From: Nostocales cyanobacterium
GTDB lineage: Bacteria; Cyanobacteriota; Cyanobacteriia; Cyanobacteriales; Nostocaceae
Reading direction: 5' to 3'
DNA length: 64,000 bases
Assembly: GCA_004292695.1 (NCBI GenBank)
Contig: RDXV01000016.1
Location: 1 to 64,000 of the forward strand
Positions within the stretch are counted from its first letter, which is position 1. Each line of letters opens with the position of its first letter. The position numbers and the translations under genes are program-made. Of this stretch, positions 18,085-29,128 are shown in pieces. Under the pieces are notes generated by a model. That model ran no database searches, had not been told where the DNA came from, and saw only the letters and a program-made list of their open reading frames with translations.

Positions 18085-19284
18085 GTGCGTAAAAGAATTA
18101 AATCAAGTTTGTTTGCAACTATATTTATATTTAGCTTGCTAAGTTTTGTTATTTTTGCTATACCTTTAAAAGCAATCCAAGCACAAATAATGATTACCCC
18201 AAAGCAGACAACAGAACTAAGGGGAGTGTGGTTAACAAATATTGATAGTGATGTCTTATTTAACAGTGATGGTTTGCAAAAATCTCTAAAACAACTAAAA
18301 GATTTAAACTTTAATACGGTTTATCCGACTGTTTGGAATTGGGGTTATACACTTTATCCGAGTCAAGTTGCAGATAAAAGCATTGGTAAATCCTTAGATC
18401 CTACTCCAGGGTTACAAGGAAGAGATATGCTCAAAGAAGTTGTTACCCAAGGACATAAACTGGGTTTAAAGGTGATTCCTTGGTTTGAATTTGGATTTAT
18501 GGCACCTGCTGATTCACTGTTAGCGAAAAATCATCCCCAATGGCTAACTAATCGCAGGGATGGAAGTAAAATTGTTAAAGAAGGGACACATGATCGAGTT
18601 TGGTTAAGTCCTTTTCGTCCCGATGTGCAGAAATTTATTCAAGATTTAATTGTAGAAATTGTGAGTAATTATGATATTGATGGTATTCAATTTGATGATC
18701 ATTTTGGTTTACCATCAGAATTAGGTTATGATCCTTATACAGTAACTCTTTATCAACAAGAACATCAAGGTAAAAAACCGCCTGAAAATTTCAAAGATCC
18801 GGAATGGGTAAAATGGCGTGCTGATAAAATTACCAAATTTATGAGACAGGTATTTTTTGCCATTAAAGCTAGTAGAAAAGATTGTTTAGTTTCCGTTGCA
18901 CCTAACCCCCAAAGATTTTCATATCAATACTATTTAGCAGACTGGCAGAAATGGGAAAGGATGGGATTAGTAGAAGACCTAGTTTTACAAATATATCGAA
19001 ATGATTTAACTGTATTCATCCAGGAATTAGAATACCCGGAAGTAATCGCAGCAAAAAAACATATTCCTGTGAGCATTGGTATTTTAAGCGGTTTAAAAAA
19101 TCGCTCAGTACCAATGCAGCAGATAAACACCCAAGTTCAAAAAGTACGCGATCGCCAATTTGCGGGTGTTTCCTTCTTCTTTTATGAAACCCTATGGAAC
19201 ATGAGCCAAGAAAAAGCCGCAGATCGCAAAAACGGCTTTCAAAAAATGTTTCCCAAACCAAGCAAAGGAGAATTTAGAATTTAG
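18085..19284 (+). CDS. secreted family 10-like glycosyl hydrolase (GHL10/DUF187 type)
   Basis: This 399-residue protein has a signal peptide (KRIKSSLFATIFIFSLLSFVIFAI, cleavage near IQAQ) and a TIM-barrel domain that opens ELRGVWLTNIDSDVLF. It also has LKDLNFNTVYPTVWNWG, GLKVIPWFEFG and YDIDGIQFDDHFG, all typical of the GHL10 family of bacterial cell-surface glycosidase-like proteins. The substrate is unknown; a polysaccharide or peptidoglycan is likely. A TTG at 18073 is in frame, but GAGG at 18075-18078 lies 6 bp before the GTG at 18085, so GTG 18085 is the better start and gives a normal basic signal-peptide n-region. Confidence 0.85.
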   Translation: MRKRIKSSLFATIFIFSLLSFVIFAIPLKAIQAQIMITPKQTTELRGVWLTNIDSDVLFNSDGLQKSLKQLKDLNFNTVYPTVWNWGYTLYPSQVADKSIGKSLDPTPGLQGRDMLKEVVTQGHKLGLKVIPWFEFGFMAPADSLLAKNHPQWLTNRRDGSKIVKEGTHDRVWLSPFRPDVQKFIQDLIVEIVSNYDIDGIQFDDHFGLPSELGYDPYTVTLYQQEHQGKKPPENFKDPEWVKWRADKITKFMRQVFFAIKASRKDCLVSVAPNPQRFSYQYYLADWQKWERMGLVEDLVLQIYRNDLTVFIQELEYPEVIAAKKHIPVSIGILSGLKNRSVPMQQINTQVQKVRDRQFAGVSFFFYETLWNMSQEKAADRKNGFQKMFPKPSKGEFRI

Positions 19285-19428
19285 AATTTAGAATGAAGAA
19301 TGGGTAATTGGTAATGGGTAATGGGTAATGGGTAATGGGTAATGAAGAAGAATCAACTCTTGCCTTTTGCCTTTTGCCTTCTTACTATTCCCTATTCCCT
19401 ATTCCCTATTCCCTATTCCCTTCTTCAA
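19270..19428. repeat. tandem repeats TTTAGAA, GGGTAAT and TTCCCTA
   Basis: Between the ends of two convergent genes there are three TTTAGAA units, about five GGGTAAT units, then four or more TTCCCTA units. The heptamer period is obvious by eye. Related arrays occur near 2.0, 21.1, 25.9 and 50.4 kb. Confidence 0.85.
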
Positions 19429-19440
19429 TTGATAACTGAA

Positions 19441-20937
19441 TTACCCTATTCCCAACTTCCCAGCTAAAGAGGGAGTTAAAGGTAAAAGGGTACTAATCAT
19501 TAAAAACAGAGCCAAAAGACCTAAAGCGGCTCTAGCATCATCAGGTTCGGTAATTTCATTTAAACTGGGGCGTTCACCTTCTCTTTGTAAAAAGAAAATC
19601 ACAATTGCCCAATAAAAAGCCAAAGTATTACCTAAAGAAACCAAAGCCAAAACCACTAAAGTGGCAATTGTCGCTCTTCTTGCAGTTTTGCGGCCATAAA
19701 TTGCTTGCACAATGCGTCCACCGTCTAACTGTCCTGCGGGCATTAAATTTAAAGCTGTAATCACCAACCCTAACCAACCAATAATTACCAAAGGATGGAG
19801 ACTAACTAAAGGTTGTTGGAGTGCTGAACCTAGAACTACTCGCGCTAAACTACCGACTAAAATTGAACCTTGGAAAAAAGAATTAGGTAGTTGAAATAAA
19901 CTTCCAGGGTGAGAAAGTAGTAGACCTATTACCAGCATGATTAAAGAAATAATACCACCAAAAGCAGGACCAGCTAAGGCAATATCAAATAATGCTTTAC
20001 GGTTAGGTAATAAAGACTGAAAACGAGTAATTGCCCCAAACGAACCAATTTGAACAGCGGGGAGGAAAAAAGGCCAAGTTAAACTGACTTGATGTTTTTT
20101 AGCTAACACCCAATGACCAATTTCATGGGTAATTAAAATTGTAAAGATACCTAAACCAATGGGTAAAGCTTCAGAAATTCTCGATGGGTTAGCGAAAAGA
20201 TCAAAATTCAGTAATAAACCAGCCGCTTCTAAGTTGGTAGCGATGGTTGCTATCAACAGAATTACAGCAAATACTTTCTGTGGTAACTGCATGGGTCGCG
20301 GATCATTGCGACTTGGTAGTACAATCATCACTGGTTTTTCGTCTGTATTTTCCACTAAAAACAGACGATATTGTTCACCTAAACGCTCTTGTAAACTTTT
20401 GGTGAGGCGGTTATGAACTTCTTCTGCGTCTCCGCGTAGGTTGCCTTTAAAAATTACCCCTTGTTGATAGGGGATAGTTTCTGTGGCGAAAAATGTATCA
20501 ATCCCAAAAATACCTTTGATTTTGTTGAGGTCTTCTTCTGGGATGGTGATAGTTTCTAGTTTTACTTCTGCTACCACTACGGGTGTTTCATTTTCTGGAG
20601 TTTTGGCATTTGTTAAGGCTTCTTCGGCCAATCTTTGGTTTGCCCGTTGTTGCAGGATAGCATCTTGTCCAGCTTGGCGTAGTTGTCTACCTAAGAATAT
20701 GTATATCCCTGTTGATAGCACTAGCAATAACAATACACCTGCTATATTGATATAAATTCCAGCGGCGAACAAGCCAAAAAATACTAACCAAGGTGCCATC
20801 AGCACCACAGACTGTAACCAAGCTAGGATACCCAGCTTACCAAAAGGTCTGGCGCGATAAAAGCCCCAACCCAAAATGGCGAAAGCGACTAGGAGAACAG
20901 CCGCAATTATCGGAGTTTCTGACGAAATTAACATCAC
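19441..20937 (-). CDS. site-2 protease family membrane metalloprotease (M50)
   Basis: This intramembrane zinc protease has the HEIGH motif (near residue 270, in ILITHEIGHWVLAKKH) and a second metal ligand in the LDGGRIVQ motif near 400. Several hydrophobic segments flank them: two at the N terminus (1-80) and at least five in the C-terminal half. Residues about 85-220 form a soluble cytosolic or lumenal region with a KVFAVILL junction. The length of 498 residues and the insertion between the membrane parts resemble the cyanobacterial/plastid EGY-type S2P homologues. The substrate is unknown. It is convergent with the GH10-like gene. Confidence 0.88.
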   Translation of the reverse strand: MMLISSETPIIAAVLLVAFAILGWGFYRARPFGKLGILAWLQSVVLMAPWLVFFGLFAAGIYINIAGVLLLLVLSTGIYIFLGRQLRQAGQDAILQQRANQRLAEEALTNAKTPENETPVVVAEVKLETITIPEEDLNKIKGIFGIDTFFATETIPYQQGVIFKGNLRGDAEEVHNRLTKSLQERLGEQYRLFLVENTDEKPVMIVLPSRNDPRPMQLPQKVFAVILLIATIATNLEAAGLLLNFDLFANPSRISEALPIGLGIFTILITHEIGHWVLAKKHQVSLTWPFFLPAVQIGSFGAITRFQSLLPNRKALFDIALAGPAFGGIISLIMLVIGLLLSHPGSLFQLPNSFFQGSILVGSLARVVLGSALQQPLVSLHPLVIIGWLGLVITALNLMPAGQLDGGRIVQAIYGRKTARRATIATLVVLALVSLGNTLAFYWAIVIFFLQREGERPSLNEITEPDDARAALGLLALFLMISTLLPLTPSLAGKLGIG

Positions 20938-21044
20938 TCAACCTTTGCTATTAACACAAAACCAGAACCGGTCCAGTTTTGTAGTCATGTTTCATAACTA
21001 ATCTATAACGCAAATAGCAGTCTACTCAAATTGGGCATGGGGCA

Positions 21045-21232
21045 TGGGGAATTTAGAATTTAGAATTTAGAATTTAGAATGAAGAATGGGGAATTAGTGG
21101 GTAAAAACTCTTTTCTTCCCCTGCTTCCCCAGCTTCCCCTGCCTCCCCTGCTTCCCCTGCTTCCCCTGCTTCCCCAGCTTCCCCAGCTTCCCCTGCCTCC
21201 CCATCTCCCCATCTCCCCATCTCCCCATCTTC
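21045..21232. repeat. TTTAGAA array followed by CTTCCCCTG nonamer array
   Basis: Four TTTAGAA units are followed by a G+C-rich run of about twelve units of CTTCCCC(T/A)G and CCTCCCCTG, then CATCTCCC and CACCTGT repeats. The array ends at the stop of the histidine kinase. It creates spurious Pro/Leu-rich and Gly/Arg/Ser-rich frames on the two strands, which are not genes. Confidence 0.85.
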
Positions 21233-21237
21233 TACTG

Positions 21238-24231
21238 TCACCTGTCACCTGTCACCTGTCTGATAGGAATTTCAATGATAAATTCTGTTCCTTTACCCAA
21301 GGTAGAGTTGCAGAATAAATTACCTTGGTGCTTTTCTACAATAATTTGGTAACTAATAGATAACCCTAAACCTGTACCTTTGCCTACATCTTTGGTGGTA
21401 AAAAATGGATCAAATAATTTTGGGACAATTTCTGGAGGTATTCCCGGTCCGTTATCAGCTATTTTGATTAATAGGCGGGAATTTTTAGTTATTTTTGTAG
21501 TGATGATTATTTCTCTGGGTTTGGTAATTGGTTTTACTTCTTCTAAAGCATCAATGGCATTACTTAAAATGTTCATAAATACTTGGTTAAGCTGCCCTGG
21601 GTAACACTGAATTAATGGCAGTGTACTGTAATTTTTAGTTATTGATATTGCTGGATGATTTTGTTTGGCTTTGAGGCGATTTTGCAAAATCATGATTGTG
21701 CTGTCTATACCTTCATGAATGTTAACTTCTTTAACTTCTGCTTCATCTATGCGGGAAAAATTACGCAGTGATAAGACAATTTCTCTAATTCTGTCTGTAC
21801 CTACTCGCATGGAGTTAAGAAGTTTAATTAAGTCTTCTTTTAAAAAGTCTAATTCTACATCTAAGATTTTTTCTTGTATTTCTTCTGGGGGTTCTGGAAA
21901 ATATTGTTGATATAAATTTAAAATGCTTAATAAGTCTTGAACATATTCTTCTGCTGGAAATAAATTACCATGAATGAAGTTTACAGGATTATTAATTTCA
22001 TGGGCAATACCAGCTACCATATTTCCTAAAGATGACATTTTTTCACTATGAATTAGGTGAATTTGTGTTCTCTTGAGTTCTTTGAGTGTGTTTTTCAGGT
22101 TTTCAGCTTGTTGTTGTAATTTGATTTCTGCGTTTTTTCTATCTGTTATGTCTGTTGCTACTCCTAACATTTGTTTAGCTGTTCCATCTTCATGGCGATT
22201 AAATACTGTATCTCGACTGTATAACCACACCCATTCTCCATTGGATTTTTTCATGCGATATTCAAGTTGCAAAATTTCTCCATCCCTGGAGTTTATAAAA
22301 TTTTGAAAATGTGCTTTAATTTTTTCTGCATCTTCTGGATGGGTAATTTTAAACATAATTTCTTCTCCCATTTTGTTAATTTCTTCTAGGGAGTAACCTA
22401 ATAGGTTAGTAATTTCTCTATTTGCGTAAATATTCCGGTTTTGTTCTAAGTCAAAAATATAAATGATGTTGGGTGAAAAGTTGGCAATTCTTTCAATAAA
22501 ATCCTGGCTTTCTTGTAGTGCATATTCGGCTTTTTTGCGTTCAGTAATATCTATTGTTGTGGAGATGACTCTATAAATTTCGTCTTCGCTGTCTTGGAGT
22601 GGGTGCAATGTAGTTAACCACCAGGTGGACTGATTGTTAATATAGTGATGTTCTTCATAATTAATAGGCTTTTTCAATTTTACACAATTTTTATAGTGTT
22701 TAATAACTTGTTTTCCTTCTTTTTCTCCATATAAATATTCTGGTGATTTACCTATGATGTCTAATTCGTTGACATTGATGATTTTTTGACCAGATGGATT
22801 TAAGCCTACATAGGAAAAATCGCCGTTATCTAAAACATCAATGACGAAAATAATTTGACTAATGCCTTCATATATACTACGTAAAAATTCTTCTTTTTCT
22901 TGTACTTTTACTTCTGCTCGCTTGATTTCACTAATATCAAATAAACAGCCATACCAAAGGGTATCACCGTTGTTTTGAATCTCAGGTTTAGCTATGGCTT
23001 TAACCCATTTTTTAATCTGAGATTGAGTTTTAATTCTCCATTCTGCTTCATAATTTTCTTGGGTTTGGGCAGATTGAAAGATTCTACTTTTTATTTCTGG
23101 GATGTCTTGAGGATGTATATAATCAAATATTAGTTGTACGTTTTCTTGGATGGCTTCTGGTTCTAGTTCTAATAGTTCTCTGCAACCTGAAGATACATAA
23201 GGAAATGACATTTCTGCATTGTTTGATAAACAGAATTCATACATCATGCCAGGGACGTTATCTGCTAATCTTTGTAGTCTGGCTTCACTTTGTCTCAAGG
23301 CTGCTGTTCTTTCTTCTACTTTATTTTCTAATTCTTCGTTGAGTTTTTTGAGTGCTGCTTCGGCTTCTTTTCTGGCTGTAATATCTAATAAAACTCCACA
23401 GAAAATTATTTCTCCTTGGTCATTTTTTGTGGGTGTTGATTCTCCTTGCCACCAAGTAATTTCTCCATTGGGTTTGATGAGTCTTCCTTCATAATGCCAG
23501 GGAATAGAATTTTCAACGGATAAAATTACTGATTCTATATAACTGTTAAAATCTTCTGGATGTACGAGGGCGATAAATTTATTAAAATCTGCTGTCAGTT
23601 CATCGGCGGCAATTCCAGTTAGTTGCCAGATGAAATCACTAACGTAGTCTACTTTCCAAACATTGTCACGGTTGGTAAATTGAAAAATTGCTCCTGGCAT
23701 ATTTTCGGCAATATCTCTTAACCGTTTTTCACTGGCTAATAATGCTAATTCGGCTTGTTTGCGTTTGGTAATTACTTCGGTGAACATGATAATTCCACCG
23801 ATTTCTTCGTTATCTGTATACCAAGGGTGTATTTGCCATTTCAGCCATTCCACTGTGCCATCTGTACGATGAAATGTGTCTTCTTCACATTCTGCAACTT
23901 CACCTTTTAAACAACGTTGGTGAATTTCTCGCCAACGCGGGGGAATATCTGGGAAAATTTCATAGTGACTGCGGCCAATTATTTCTTGATCTTTTAATCC
24001 ATAATCTTCATGCCAGCGACTGTTTGCTTGCAAGTAACACATTTGCTGATCAAATATGGCGATCGCTGCTGGTGTATATTCTAAAAATAAGCTCATCTGT
24101 TTGTGGTCATATCCCATTGCAGCAGGTAGTTGATTTTTACTCAAGCTGTTTACTGCTTGACGTAGTTGAATAAGTTCCTGTTGCTGAGATTCGTAGGTTT
24201 TTCTATCTACAGTGATCAAATCACCTTTCAT
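21238..24231 (-). CDS. multi-PAS sensor histidine kinase
   Basis: This is a cytoplasmic hybrid-less sensor kinase of 997 residues. It has at least five PAS/PAC repeats, recognisable by repeated TERKKAE / TARKEAE / TDRKNAE-type PAC ends (near 160, 290, 560 and 690), with a coiled segment after the second. The kinase core has the H-box [19 protein letters not shown] (phosphoacceptor His near 747), N-box [13 protein letters not shown]1 IADNGPGIP and G2 GTGLGLSI. No transmembrane segment or receiver domain is seen. The cognate regulator is not adjacent. The ATG at 24229-24231 is taken as the start. The 330-bp region upstream is shared with the divergent efflux operon. Confidence 0.92.
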   Translation of the reverse strand: MKGDLITVDRKTYESQQQELIQLRQAVNSLSKNQLPAAMGYDHKQMSLFLEYTPAAIAIFDQQMCYLQANSRWHEDYGLKDQEIIGRSHYEIFPDIPPRWREIHQRCLKGEVAECEEDTFHRTDGTVEWLKWQIHPWYTDNEEIGGIIMFTEVITKRKQAELALLASEKRLRDIAENMPGAIFQFTNRDNVWKVDYVSDFIWQLTGIAADELTADFNKFIALVHPEDFNSYIESVILSVENSIPWHYEGRLIKPNGEITWWQGESTPTKNDQGEIIFCGVLLDITARKEAEAALKKLNEELENKVEERTAALRQSEARLQRLADNVPGMMYEFCLSNNAEMSFPYVSSGCRELLELEPEAIQENVQLIFDYIHPQDIPEIKSRIFQSAQTQENYEAEWRIKTQSQIKKWVKAIAKPEIQNNGDTLWYGCLFDISEIKRAEVKVQEKEEFLRSIYEGISQIIFVIDVLDNGDFSYVGLNPSGQKIINVNELDIIGKSPEYLYGEKEGKQVIKHYKNCVKLKKPINYEEHHYINNQSTWWLTTLHPLQDSEDEIYRVISTTIDITERKKAEYALQESQDFIERIANFSPNIIYIFDLEQNRNIYANREITNLLGYSLEEINKMGEEIMFKITHPEDAEKIKAHFQNFINSRDGEILQLEYRMKKSNGEWVWLYSRDTVFNRHEDGTAKQMLGVATDITDRKNAEIKLQQQAENLKNTLKELKRTQIHLIHSEKMSSLGNMVAGIAHEINNPVNFIHGNLFPAEEYVQDLLSILNLYQQYFPEPPEEIQEKILDVELDFLKEDLIKLLNSMRVGTDRIREIVLSLRNFSRIDEAEVKEVNIHEGIDSTIMILQNRLKAKQNHPAISITKNYSTLPLIQCYPGQLNQVFMNILSNAIDALEEVKPITKPREIIITTKITKNSRLLIKIADNGPGIPPEIVPKLFDPFFTTKDVGKGTGLGLSISYQIIVEKHQGNLFCNSTLGKGTEFIIEIPIRQVTGDR

Positions 24232-24564
24232 AATTATTTGAGAAAATAGATGAGTAAGATTGTGAGCGATCGCACTATTTTAAAACTTTTAACGTGATTA
24301 ATCCGATTTTACCGTTTTTCAAGAGCTTTAGATATTAATTTTCCCTTGCTTTTCCCCACAGAATATAAGTCTACATAATTAACTTCACCAAAAACTAGCT
24401 ACTCAACTTTTGGTAGATTGTAAAAAATTATAAATATTGTATAGTTATACGAAGTAGTACATAATGTGTTTTCTGACTTCATGCTAAATAAATAATTTCT
24501 CCAATGACTTAATACCATTCTGGATAGAGTTTTAGTTATTCGTTCTGACTAATTTATATTGATT
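24232..24564. other. divergent promoter region of the kinase and efflux genes
   Basis: AT-rich, with no reading frame of note. It contains one HIP1 octamer near 24268. TTGTATAGTTATACGAAG near 24437 includes a GTATA-GT-TATAC dyad that may be an operator or promoter element for the efflux genes. Confidence 0.4.
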
Positions 24565-25872
24565 ATGACTTTACCGAACCCAGAAACTGATTTAGAGAAA
24601 AATCCTCCGTCATCTTCAAAGCCACCCCAAAAACCAAAACGGTGGCTTCATTTATTATTAGCTGCTTTACTACTCGTTGGTGGTGGTACAGCTATTACAT
24701 GGCGGTTACTGACAGGTAACAAACCGGAAACCGTTGCTGCTCCACCAGTAGGGGTAAAGGTAAAACTATCATCAGTACAGAGAGGTACAATTGAGGATAG
24801 CGCAGAATATATTGCTACCTTAGAGTCTCGACGTTCTGTGAATCTTCAACCCAGGGTACAGGGGCAAGTTTCCCAGATATATGTTACATCAGGAGATTCT
24901 GTAGCTGTTGGTGCGGCAATCATGGAAATAGATTCCAGACAGCAACAAGCCACTGTTACAAGTTTAACAGCTGCTGCCCAAGTAGCAAAAGCCCAGTTAG
25001 ATAATGCCCGTGCCACATTGCAATCTTTAGAAGCGGAAAGAACAGGAAAGGTTGCTGATGTCAAGTTAAACCAGCAAGAGTATCAACGCTATTCTGAGTT
25101 AGCTACTCAAGGTGCTGTATCTCGGCAAACTAAAGATTTGTATGCTAACAGGTTAGCTACAGCTAAATCTGAACTCAATGCTATTGATTCCCGTATTCAA
25201 GCGCAAAGGGCGACAATTTCCCAGACTGAAAAATCTTTAGAACAGGCTGATGCTAACATTAGACAACAACAAGTTCAGCTTCAGTATTACAAAATTACCG
25301 CCCCCTTTAGTGGTACTGTGGGAAATATTCCAGTGAAAGTCGGAGATGTTGTGAATATTGCCACACCACTGGCAACAATTACACAAAATCGTCCTTTAGA
25401 AGTTAATATTCCCGTACCTTTAGAAAGAGGTTCTCAATTGCGTGAGGGATTACCCGTAGAATTAATTAATGCTCAAGGTAAAACTTTAACGACAAGCAGA
25501 TTATTTTTTATCTCTCCCAATATCAATAATAACTCTCAATCAATTTTAGTTAAAGCATTATATAACAATGCTAATGGTGAATTGAGAGCAAATCAACAAA
25601 TTAGAGCCAGGATTATTTGGAGTCAGGGAGAAGGGGTATTAGTTCCTACTACTGCGGTATCAAAAATTGCCGGAGAAAATTTTGTATTTTTAGCACAAAC
25701 AGAAACATCTCCAGAGGGTAAAACTCAATTGGTAGCTAAACAAAAAAGAGTACAATTAGGAGATATTAAAGACAATAACTATCAAGTTAAAGAAGGTTTA
25801 ACAGGAAATGAAAAAATAGTAATTTCCGGTATTCAAAACCTCAGAGATGGAGCGGTAATAAATGAAGAATGA
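24565..25872 (+). CDS. RND efflux periplasmic adaptor (membrane fusion protein)
   Basis: This AcrA/MexA/HlyD-type adaptor links an inner-membrane RND pump to an outer-membrane channel. It has a Pro-rich cytoplasmic start, one N-terminal membrane anchor (WLHLLLAALLLVGGGTAITW), and a biotinyl-lipoyl-like domain (LQPRVQGQVSQIYVTSGDSV). A long coiled-coil hairpin follows (about 125-235), then ITAPFSGTVGNIPVKVGDVV and beta-barrel domains. A TTG at 24559 is in frame, but ATG 24565 is more credible. The length is 435 residues. It lies 111 bp upstream of the pump gene, separated only by tandem repeats. Confidence 0.93.
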   Translation: MTLPNPETDLEKNPPSSSKPPQKPKRWLHLLLAALLLVGGGTAITWRLLTGNKPETVAAPPVGVKVKLSSVQRGTIEDSAEYIATLESRRSVNLQPRVQGQVSQIYVTSGDSVAVGAAIMEIDSRQQQATVTSLTAAAQVAKAQLDNARATLQSLEAERTGKVADVKLNQQEYQRYSELATQGAVSRQTKDLYANRLATAKSELNAIDSRIQAQRATISQTEKSLEQADANIRQQQVQLQYYKITAPFSGTVGNIPVKVGDVVNIATPLATITQNRPLEVNIPVPLERGSQLREGLPVELINAQGKTLTTSRLFFISPNINNNSQSILVKALYNNANGELRANQQIRARIIWSQGEGVLVPTTAVSKIAGENFVFLAQTETSPEGKTQLVAKQKRVQLGDIKDNNYQVKEGLTGNEKIVISGIQNLRDGAVINEE

Positions 25873-25978
25873 AGAATTTAGAATTTAGAATTTAGAATTT
25901 AGAATTTAGAATTTAGAATTTATAACTCTGAATTTAGAGTTAAGAATTACGAATTACGAATTACGAACTACGAATTAG
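25871..25978. repeat. TTTAGAA and GAATTAC tandem arrays between efflux genes
   Basis: About six TTTAGAA heptamers are followed by four (G/A)AATTACG units and CGAACTACGAATTAG. The array fills the spacer inside an apparent operon. It is intergenic and not translated. Confidence 0.85.
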
Positions 25979-25983
25979 AAATT

Positions 25984-28900
25984 ATGTTTGCTGATTTTTT
26001 TATTAAGCGACCTGTATTTACCAGTGTTTGCGCTATTATCATTTTCTTAGTGGGAGCAATTAGCATTCCTACCTTACCCACTGCACAATATCCAGAAATT
26101 AGCCCTACCCAAATTATCGTTACTTCTAACTATATTGGTGCTAGTGCAGAAGTTGTTGAAAGTACGGTTACTTCAATTTTAGAACGACAAATTAATGGTA
26201 TAGAAGGTGTCAAATATATCACTTCTAGTAGTAGTAATGACGGTACTAGCACCATTACAGTTACATTTGATGCCGATAAAGATAAAGATATTGCCGCTGT
26301 TGATGTTCTTAACCGAGTTTCCTTAGCTGAACCCCAATTACCAGAACCCGTAAAACAAACAGGGGTGACAGTAAGTAAACAGTCTAACAATATCTTGTTA
26401 GGCATGGGTTTATATAGTGAAAATCAAGAATTTGATAATGTTTTTCTCAGTAATTACGCTGATTTGTATATAGCCGAAGCCTTAAAACGTCTTACTGGTG
26501 TGAATGAAGCGCGAGTGTTTGGAGAAAGGCGTTATGCGATGCGGTTATGGTTAGATCCCAATAAACTAGCTACTCGGAAATTAACCACCAGTGATGTAGT
26601 GAATGCGTTAAACGAACAAAACCTACAGGTAGGGTTAGGGCAAATTGGACAAGAACCAGCCCCCAAAGGGCAAATGTATCAAATTGATTTAAGGGCAATT
26701 AGTCGGTTAACAAAACCGGAGGAATTTGAGGATTTAGTCATTAAAACCGCTGATGATGGTAGTTTGATTAAATTAAGAGATATTGGGAGAGCAGAATTAG
26801 GCGCTCAAAACTATAGTTCTTTTTTGAGATTTAAAGCTCAAGATGGTGTGGGTATAGGTATATTTCCCACTCCAGGAAGTAATGTTTTAACTGTTTCCAG
26901 GGCGGTTAAAAAAGAGATGGCCAGACTAGCTCAAAGTTTTCCCCCAGGGGTAAAATATGAAGTGGCTTTTGATACTACTGCTATTATCGAAGGTTCTTTA
27001 GAAGAAGTAGTAATAACTTTATTCTTATCCATTGTTTTAGTTATCTTAGTCATTTATATTTTCCTGCAAGATTGGCGGACTACATTAATTCCTGTAATTA
27101 CTATTCCTTTAGCATTAATTGGTACTTTTGCTTTTGTGAAAGTGTTCAATTTTTCCATTAATACATTAACTATGTTTGGGTTAACCCTAGCTACTGGAAT
27201 GGTAGTTGATGACGCAATTATTGTAGTAGAAAATATCTCCCGCTTAATTCAAGTAGAAAAACTTTCCCCTCGCAAAGCTGCATCTGTATCAATGCAGGAA
27301 TTAACAGGAGCAGTAATAGCAACTTCTTTAGTGTTAATGGCGGTATTTGTACCTGTGGCTTTTTTCCCCGGTTCAACAGGAAATATCTATAAACAATTTG
27401 CTTTAACTATTGCTTTTTCCATCACGATTTCTACCTTTTTAGCTTTAACTCTCACCCCTTCTTTATCGGCATTACTATTAAGAGAAAGTCAACCTAACAA
27501 GGGTATTTTAAACTCAATTTTTGGGTTAATCAATAATTTTTTAGAATTTATCCAGCGAGGATATCGGCAATTTTTACTGATATTAACTAGGATTAAAGCT
27601 ATTGTTTTAGCTGTATTTGTGGCTTTACTTGGGTTTACAGGTTGGTTATATTTAAACGTTCCCACATCATTTCTACCTGATGAAGATCAAGGTTATTTTA
27701 TCACAATTATTCAAGCTCCTGAAGGTTCTTCTTTGCAATATACAAGTAATGTGATGGGCAAGGTGGAGAAAGAAATTTTAGGTGTTCCAGAAGTAACAGG
27801 AACTTTCGCCATTGGTGGCTTTAGTTTTAGTGGGAATACTGCTAATAGTGGTATAATTTTCAGTACCTTAAAATCCTGGAGTGAAAGAAAACAACCTAAT
27901 CAATCTGTACAAGCTATTATTGGTCAATTAAGAGGCAAATTATCTAACATTACGGAAGCAAGTATATTTCCTGTTAACCCCCCAGCAATTCGCGGTTTAG
28001 GTAGTTTTAGTGGTTTCCAATTTCAGTTACAAGATATAACTGGAACTAACAGTTTAAATGATATGTTGGCTGTAGTTGGTCAGTTTATGATGAAGGGAAA
28101 CCAAACCCCTGGATTACAAGCTGTATTTAGCACTTTTAAAGCGAATACACCGCAAATTATTGTGGAAGTAGATAGAAATAAAGCTAAATCTTTACAAGTT
28201 TCTGTAGATGATATTTTTAGAACCATTCAAACTTATATTGGTTCAAGATACGTCAATGATTTTAATTTTCTCTCTCGTACTTATAGGGTATATGTACAAG
28301 CTGAACCTGAGTTTCGTTCTAATCCCAATGATATTAAATCTTTGTATGTGAGAGCAGCAAATGATCAGATGATTTCGTTAGGTAGTTTAGTGAAATTAAC
28401 CTCCACTACTGGACCCCAAACTATTAACCATTATAACCTTTTCCGTTCTATTGAAATTAATGGTTCTCCTGCACCTGGTTTTAGTTCTGGACAAGCTACC
28501 GCAGCAATGGAACAATTAGCAAAAGAGATTTTACCCACAGGGATGGGTTATGAATGGTCGGGTATTGTAGCGGAGGAAAAAGAATCTGGTGGACAAGCAC
28601 CGTTAATTTTTGGTTTGGGTTTGGTGTTTGTGTTTTTGGTATTAGCTGCCCAATATGAAAATTATGTTGACCCTTTCATTATTATGTTGTCCGTTCCTTT
28701 GGCTATTATGGGGGCGTTAGCATCTCAATCTTTACGGGGTTTAAATAATGATGTATTCTGTCAAGTTGGGTTAGTAATGTTGATTGGTTTGGCTAGTAAA
28801 AATGCGATTTTAATTGTGGAGTTTGCTAACCAATTAAGAGAACAAGGTTTACCAATTACTAAAGCAGCGGTAGAAGCAGCACAAGGTCGTTTACGTCCAA

Positions 28901-29106
28901 TTTTAATGACGGCAATTTCTACACTTTTGGGGATTTTTCCTTTAGCTATAGCTACTGGTGCAGGTGCTGGTAGTCGTCAATCTTTGGGTACTGCTGTATT
29001 TGGGGGAATGTTTGTAGCGACTTTTTTAAGTTTGTTTATTGTGCCAATTTTGTATATTGTTGTTAACAAGATTAGACAGGGTTTACAACCTGTGAATAAA
29101 TATTGA
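25984..29106 (+). CDS. RND multidrug/solute efflux pump (AcrB family)
   Basis: This inner-membrane proton-antiport pump of the HAE1 type has 1040 residues. It opens with MFADFFIKRPVFTSVCAIII, then PTAQYPEISPTQI. The membrane helices surrounding GMVVDDAIIVVENISR contain the paired aspartates of the proton relay, and LIGLASKNAILIVEFA is in the second half. Two large periplasmic loops and twelve membrane helices are present, so it is full length. It is transcribed with the adaptor gene; no outer-membrane TolC gene is adjacent. The substrate cannot be told from sequence. Confidence 0.95.
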   Translation: MFADFFIKRPVFTSVCAIIIFLVGAISIPTLPTAQYPEISPTQIIVTSNYIGASAEVVESTVTSILERQINGIEGVKYITSSSSNDGTSTITVTFDADKDKDIAAVDVLNRVSLAEPQLPEPVKQTGVTVSKQSNNILLGMGLYSENQEFDNVFLSNYADLYIAEALKRLTGVNEARVFGERRYAMRLWLDPNKLATRKLTTSDVVNALNEQNLQVGLGQIGQEPAPKGQMYQIDLRAISRLTKPEEFEDLVIKTADDGSLIKLRDIGRAELGAQNYSSFLRFKAQDGVGIGIFPTPGSNVLTVSRAVKKEMARLAQSFPPGVKYEVAFDTTAIIEGSLEEVVITLFLSIVLVILVIYIFLQDWRTTLIPVITIPLALIGTFAFVKVFNFSINTLTMFGLTLATGMVVDDAIIVVENISRLIQVEKLSPRKAASVSMQELTGAVIATSLVLMAVFVPVAFFPGSTGNIYKQFALTIAFSITISTFLALTLTPSLSALLLRESQPNKGILNSIFGLINNFLEFIQRGYRQFLLILTRIKAIVLAVFVALLGFTGWLYLNVPTSFLPDEDQGYFITIIQAPEGSSLQYTSNVMGKVEKEILGVPEVTGTFAIGGFSFSGNTANSGIIFSTLKSWSERKQPNQSVQAIIGQLRGKLSNITEASIFPVNPPAIRGLGSFSGFQFQLQDITGTNSLNDMLAVVGQFMMKGNQTPGLQAVFSTFKANTPQIIVEVDRNKAKSLQVSVDDIFRTIQTYIGSRYVNDFNFLSRTYRVYVQAEPEFRSNPNDIKSLYVRAANDQMISLGSLVKLTSTTGPQTINHYNLFRSIEINGSPAPGFSSGQATAAMEQLAKEILPTGMGYEWSGIVAEEKESGGQAPLIFGLGLVFVFLVLAAQYENYVDPFIIMLSVPLAIMGALASQSLRGLNNDVFCQVGLVMLIGLASKNAILIVEFANQLREQGLPITKAAVEAAQGRLRPILMTAISTLLGIFPLAIATGAGAGSRQSLGTAVFGGMFVATFLSLFIVPILYIVVNKIRQGLQPVNKY

Positions 29107-29128
29107 TTTATGATTGTGTAATACATTC

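Noticed and set aside
21060-21318. Gly/Arg/Ser-rich and Pro/Leu-rich short frames at 21.1 kb
   Set aside because: They arise from the CTTCCCCTG nonamer array on the two strands; repeats, not genes.
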